Below, piece after piece: positions 60,084 through 64,000 of a stretch of DNA of 64,000 nucleotides. Each line of letters begins with the position of its first letter. The first letter of the stretch is position 1. The DNA is from Prorocentrum cordatum (Eukaryota > Sar > Dinophyceae > Prorocentrales > Prorocentraceae): the NCBI GenBank assembly GCA_963575745.1, contig CAUYUJ010016365.1, positions 120,001-184,000 on the forward strand, read 5' to 3'. The notes beneath the pieces are model-generated. The model made no database searches, was not told the origin of the DNA, and was given only the letters and a program-made list of their open reading frames with translations. Both the position numbers and the translations under genes were made by a program.

Positions 60084-60956
60084 ATGATCAAATGCATGGC
60101 GATGGGCCCCCCATGGGTCATCTACGACGAGTGGACTGAATCATTACGGGGATTATACGTGGTCAGCGGCCTGCGCGAGACTTTCTCGACGTCGTGGAGG
60201 GAGCACGTGGAATGGTCTGAGAAGCCCGACGAGGAGAGGAGCGCCGAAGGAGGTTCCGCTGCTGAGGAAGGTGCTGGCAAATGTGCTGGCAACGACGGCA
60301 ACCCGAGCGGCGGCGGCACAGGTGCTGGCACTGGCGCTGGAAAGCGCGGGCGCAAAGGCAAAGGCGAGGGCAATCCAGGAGGAGGCGGCGGAGGAGCTGG
60401 CGGCACGCTGGCGGAGGGTCAGCCTGCGCCTGAGACCCCAATCGAGCCTTCGTCTACAGTCGACAAGAAGAAGAAGACCCCGCTCCAGCTGAGGATCGTC
60501 GAGGCCCGCACTGTCATCGCAGCGTACAGTACCCTATCTGCACAGACCAATACGCTCCTGGCCGCGATCGATCGGAACCCGAATTGGTCAGGTCTGAATC
60601 CAGATGTGCTGAAGGCCAGCGCAGCTGCAATGAGGGACAAGCACACAAACCTTGAGAGCAAGGTCAGTGAGGACCCCCTTGTCGCACAGGCCATGTTCGA
60701 GAACCTTGCGACCTTGCAGAAGCGAGTGCCTGAGAAGGACATGTGGTCCCTGATGCAGAAAGTACTCGATGTCAAGCCGTTCCTGGGGGAGCTCGAGAGC
60801 GAGGTCCAGCAGGTCATGGACATGTCCCGCGTGAAGCGTGAGAGGGATGCTAAGGCGCAGGCTGACGCTGCAGCTGCTGCAGGCGGCGGCGGGGACGAGG
60901 CTGGCAAGCCTCCTAAGCGCAAGAAGGGCAAGGCAGCGGCTAAACCTGCGGCTTAG
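60084..60956 (+). CDS. Hypothetical protein with Gly-rich linker and basic C-terminus
   Basis: 290 codons from ATG 60084 to TAG 60954-60956 if the first Met is used; an in-frame TGA just upstream (near 60048) supports a boundary, but an acceptor CAG at 60072 is equally possible. N-terminal WVIYDEWTESLRGLYVVSGL, then acidic SEKPDEERSAEGGSAAEEGA, Gly-rich linker with KRGRKGKGEG, and a helical domain LQLRIVEARTVIAAYSTLSA, QTNTLLAAIDRNPNWSGLNP, MRDKHTNLESKVSEDPLVAQ, TLQKRVPEKDMWSLMQKVLD. The end is lysine-rich (KPPKRKKGKAAAKPAA), a plausible nuclear signal. Collinear with the preceding segment and possibly the same gene. No family recognised. Confidence 0.65.
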   Translation: MIKCMAMGPPWVIYDEWTESLRGLYVVSGLRETFSTSWREHVEWSEKPDEERSAEGGSAAEEGAGKCAGNDGNPSGGGTGAGTGAGKRGRKGKGEGNPGGGGGGAGGTLAEGQPAPETPIEPSSTVDKKKKTPLQLRIVEARTVIAAYSTLSAQTNTLLAAIDRNPNWSGLNPDVLKASAAAMRDKHTNLESKVSEDPLVAQAMFENLATLQKRVPEKDMWSLMQKVLDVKPFLGELESEVQQVMDMSRVKRERDAKAQADAAAAAGGGGDEAGKPPKRKKGKAAAKPAA

Positions 60957-61370
60957 GCGCGCGGGAGAGGCTGCAGGATGATGCTGCTGCTGCTGGGGGC
61001 TTCAGGGGTGCTGCGGCAGCCGTGAGGCGGGGAGGCCAGAGGAGGTTCGGCGAGGAAGCCTGAGGAGGAGTCGAGGCTGCGCTGAGGAGGCCGCGCTGAG
61101 GAGGAGCCGAGGCTGCGCTCGCCACACCTCCGAGGGCTGCGTCACGGCGAAGCGCCGCGCGGAGCATGGAGGGGAGCCAGTTCCGAGGTGCTTAGCTGAC
61201 GAGACTCTGTGCAAGTTACTTTTGTGATGTTAGTGCTCGCGCTCGTCGGTGAGTAGTAATCGTGATGGAGGGGTGTTAACAACCAAAAATCATGCCAACC
61301 ATGTCTGCCACCCCAAAAAAAGGCTTCTGGACGTTTGGAACTGGTTTGAACCGCCCTGGGCATCCAAAAA
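60957..61370. other. 3' flank, no gene recognised
   Basis: Contains 'gctgaggaggagccgaggctg' short repeats at 61060-61120, then unique sequence. Confidence 0.4.
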
Positions 61371-61520
61371 CCACCGTTGGATTACCGTTGGAAATCCGTT
61401 GGAAATCGACCGTTGGATTACCGTTGGAAATGTTCACGAAACCTGTAAAATAACAGTGTTTCGACCGTTGGATTTCGCCCCAACACTGCCGTTGGATTAC
61501 CGTTGGAGTACCGTTGGAAA
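61371..61520. repeat. 10-12 bp minisatellite, core CCGTTGGAAAT
   Basis: 'accgttggaaatccgttgga' and 'ccgttggattaccgttggaa' units, about ten copies with spacers. A shorter 'ggtaaaatccggtaaaatcc' repeat follows at 61543-61572. Confidence 0.9.
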
Positions 61521-61574
61521 TCAGACGGCCCCAACGGGGCCGGTAAAATCCGGTAAAATCCGGTAAAAATGTAA

Positions 61575-62306
61575 AATCTGCAGCCTGCGATGAAAAAATC
61601 AAGGCAATTTTGTTTTTTCCAACGGTTGGGGCGATCCTAACATGATCACGGGGGGATGGTGCTTTACCTGAGCGAGAGCGCTAGCTGGCATATTTATTCG
61701 GGGGGCCGCCTGCTCTCTCCTCTGGAGCACGCGGCGCATCTGTATCTCGATGCGGTCGCGCATAGGGGGGCAGAAGACACTCCTTTTGCAGTTTGAAGCG
61801 GCTGGCAAAACAACACTGGGGAGCTTGAGGGGGCTTTGAACACTCAGTCCAGGTTCGGAAACTCAGACAATACATCCAGGACCCCCCAGAAAGCAGGCAA
61901 TGCCAGTCGAGCGCCGATGCTGCTAGTGATATCTTGACACTACGCTCTGATGTGCGAAAAAAACGTAACTGGTATACGTTGCAACGCACGTCCGACTGTT
62001 GCAGGCCCCTGAAGATAACCGAGTCACTACATTCAAGATTGCAGCCTGTCAGTTCTACATGTCTTGCTCCCTCTCCCATCGCGCTCTATGTCTCTCTCGC
62101 TCTCTCGCTCTCTTTCCCGCTTAATTCGCCCCTCTCTCATCAATCCTCTTCCGCCCCCTCACCCTCCCCCCTCGACCCTCAACATTATCCTCCCTATACC
62201 GTCTCCGTCCTCCACGCCTCCGTCCACCATCAACGTTGGCATCATACATATCATTTGCGTTTTCTTGTCTTCCGTACCAGCCGATTGGGAGGCTCGACGG
62301 CGCACC
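61575..62306. other. Presumed 5' region of the transposase-like gene
   Basis: No repeat family matched. 62080-62170 is CT-rich ('ctctctcgctctctcgctct'). The frame of the downstream gene is open from 62064, but that portion is Ser/Pro/Leu/Ile low complexity and is taken as untranslated or intronic. Confidence 0.4.
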
Positions 62307-63961
62307 ATGATTCCACCACCTCCCCCGCAGTACAGATTTCATGGTGACCAGCAGAGGTCACCGACCGACGTGAATTCCGAAGCATGTCGCGCCGCTGGCG
62401 CAGATCTCTTGAAGTTGCTGCTCCAATTTTATGGGTCGTCTCGGTTAACGGCGAAACAGTTCTGCACAGCTTGCAAATTATGTTCGGACGCAGGCGTTGC
62501 AGGCGGCAATTTCGCCGCGTATGCTCAGCCCGATAACCTCCAATCTGGGAAATACCAACGGCATTTGGACTCAGTGCTCCCGCAACCTTCAGATTTATAT
62601 TACGTGGATGTTCCCATGAACCAAAATAGATCGCATAGGCGCAGTTTGCGACAGATCCCCGTGAAGCTCGCATACGAATGCTTGGTGGATGAATGCAACG
62701 AATGTGGCGACACGGGGAAACTGCTGACCGCTGCTGCCCACGAGCGAGAGAAATGCGTGCTCGACCTTCCCGTGTACAGCGAGCACCCCCTTGTTCAGAA
62801 GGCGCGGCGCACAGGCGCTCCGTTGCCTATTCCAGTGGCGGTGTACGTCGATGGAGTATCATATTCCCAGACTGCAGCTGGGCGGTCGGATAGCGTCACG
62901 GGATGGTGGATGGGGAACTTGCTAACAGGCAAGCGTCACTTGCTCGCGACGCTTCGGAAGTCGGACGAGTGCTCCTGCGGCTGCAAAGGATGGTGCAGCG
63001 TCCAGCCGATATTGCAAACTATTTATTGGCAATTGGAAGCGTTGGCAGCTGGTGCTCGACCCGACCGACAGCACGATGGACAGCCGTGGCCGAAGGAGCA
63101 TGTCCCAGAGGACATGGACCTTGGCTTGTCGGCTTGCGTGTGTTACATTAAGGGCGATTGGTGTGAGCACACGCGCACCATGGGGTTGGCAGGATGGAAC
63201 CAGATACACAATCCTTGCCAATTTTGCGAATGTTCGGGAGCCGACATGCATAACCATGACGCCTTGGGGGAATCAGATGTGACCAATCCGTGGGCGGCTA
63301 GGGCGCACGGTGATTACGAGGCAGCGTGTAAAAGGTGCGAAGTGCACGTCGATCTCAACACGCCCGCAGACCTCGCAGAGCTCAACTCGAGGCTCCGGTG
63401 GATGCGGCCTGGGGGTGGCAAGAAACAGAAATCTAACCTTGCTGCTCGCGGGATCGGGACAGAAGTAACAGTGGCAGGAACGCGCCTTTTGCCAGGAGAC
63501 AGACTGGAGCCCTCAGCCATTGTCGGGGACATAGGCAACATCACACGTCTGGTTACACCTTGTAGGGTAACTTTTTGGAGGCAGAGAGTCAGCCAGAATG
63601 GATACCCAATGGATCCGATCAATCATCGCAACCCATTGTTCAATGACACCTTGGGCACAAGCCCAGCGAGGTCGCTTGCAGTGGACATCATGCACGCTGC
63701 CCACCTGGGTGTGATGCAGAAGTGGGTCTCGGCAGCAGCCTGGAGGATATTATTGTTGAATGTGCATGATTTCCCAGGAACTCAGCCACATATTCTGGAT
63801 CTCGGCATTCGCAACATGAACGCTTGCTTGAGACGCTGGCAGCAGGATAAGCATATTCCTTTTGGTAACCGCATTTGGGCCGTCACGCTCAAGATGCTCG
63901 GGAAGATCAAAGGCAGCAGTATCCAGGACAGCGTTTTTTTCACACCTTCAGACAATGAGGT
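62307..63961 (+). CDS. DDE-transposase-like protein, large 5' exon
   Basis: ATG 62307 begins IPPPPPQYRFHGDQQRSPTD, where protein-like sequence starts. Segments include LLKLLLQFYGSSRLTAKQFC, Cys-rich C-x2-C pairs (CTACKLC, CNECGD, CSCGCKGWC, CQFC), IPVAVYVDGVSYSQTAAGRS with SVTGWWMGNLLTGKRHLLAT (near 62835-62950), CVCYIKGDWCEHTRTMGLAG (near 63135-63195), and SLAVDIMHAAHLGVMQKWVS (near 63672-63730). The three Asp-centred blocks (YVDG, KGDW, VDIMHxxxLG) and Cys pairs resemble eukaryotic CACTA/Plavaka-type cut-and-paste transposases. This assignment is by pattern only. Coding ends at GAG|GTTTGA (donor GT at 63962), so the gene probably continues in an exon beyond the window. No inactivating change seen in 551 codons, consistent with a live or domesticated gene. 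Confidence 0.7.
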
Positions 63962-64000
63962 TTGAAAGAGCGGGAGAGGTAAACGCCAACAGAAACAGCA
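63962..64000 (+). other. Candidate GT splice donor and start of intron at window edge
   Basis: GTTTGAAAGAGC follows the last codon GAG of the transposase-like exon. Read through, the frame would stop at TGA 63965. Confidence 0.45.

Noticed and set aside
1-64000. CRISPR arrays, rRNA or bacterial operons
   Set aside because: Tandem repeats have no spacer-repeat alternation of CRISPR type, no rRNA core was recognised, and gene structure is eukaryotic.

Overview
The window reads as a piece of a dinoflagellate nuclear genome. The grounds are the GC-rich, repeat-dominated sequence with few and widely spaced coding islands; an intron bounded by a short direct repeat with no canonical GT-AG option (9.9 to 7.6 kb); several exon starts preceded by CAG and often beginning with G; two sequences resembling fossil dinoflagellate spliced leaders (33589-33604 and 39807-39817); and protein families that I associate with dinoflagellates (KRPAAA-type linkers, LINE and DIRS-like reverse transcriptases, a large DDE-transposase-like gene). 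I cannot name the species. I saw no tRNA, rRNA, CRISPR or bacterial-type operon.

Layout. 0-7 kb: microsatellites, decayed dispersed repeats and no convincing gene. 7-10.3 kb: a betaine-homocysteine S-methyltransferase gene on the minus strand in two visible exons, split by a 2.27 kb intron that carries a C-rich minisatellite. 10.3-28 kb: a dense mosaic of tandem arrays (16, 53, 83-85, 103 and 152 bp units), polypurine tracts and at least eight dispersed repeat families whose copies recur elsewhere in the window, plus a broken LINE reverse transcriptase (22.97-24.23 kb) flanked by inverted copies of a short repeat. 28-34.8 kb: two copies of a 233 bp MITE with terminal inverted repeats, a foldback element with a 9 bp target-site duplication, more minisatellites, and a minus-strand reading frame whose ATG directly abuts a spliced-leader-like sequence (a probable retrogene). 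34.8-39.8 kb: coding fragments and an inverted copy of the composite repeat seen at 14-17 kb.

39.8-48.2 kb: a decayed LINE-type retrotransposon on the plus strand. Its domain order is ORF1 with coiled coil, then RNase H, APE endonuclease, reverse transcriptase and zinc fingers. RNase H ahead of the endonuclease is unusual. 48.4-52.7 kb: a very GC-rich minus-strand element with a divergent reverse transcriptase and a tyrosine-recombinase-like box, best read as DIRS-like. 53.8-61 kb: the main plus-strand host-like gene block, with exons of acidic, low-complexity and possibly nuclear proteins separated by polypurine (GGA)n introns, a protein with two ubiquitin-interacting motifs, and two further reading frames of unknown function. 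62.3-64 kb: a large transposase-like coding exon that runs toward the window edge and may end at a GT donor.

The only gene with a confident metabolic role is the methyltransferase. The rest is mostly the output of retrotransposition, DNA transposition and tandem amplification, with a few host-like genes of unknown role. All calls come from reading the sequence by eye; no database or alignment program was used.
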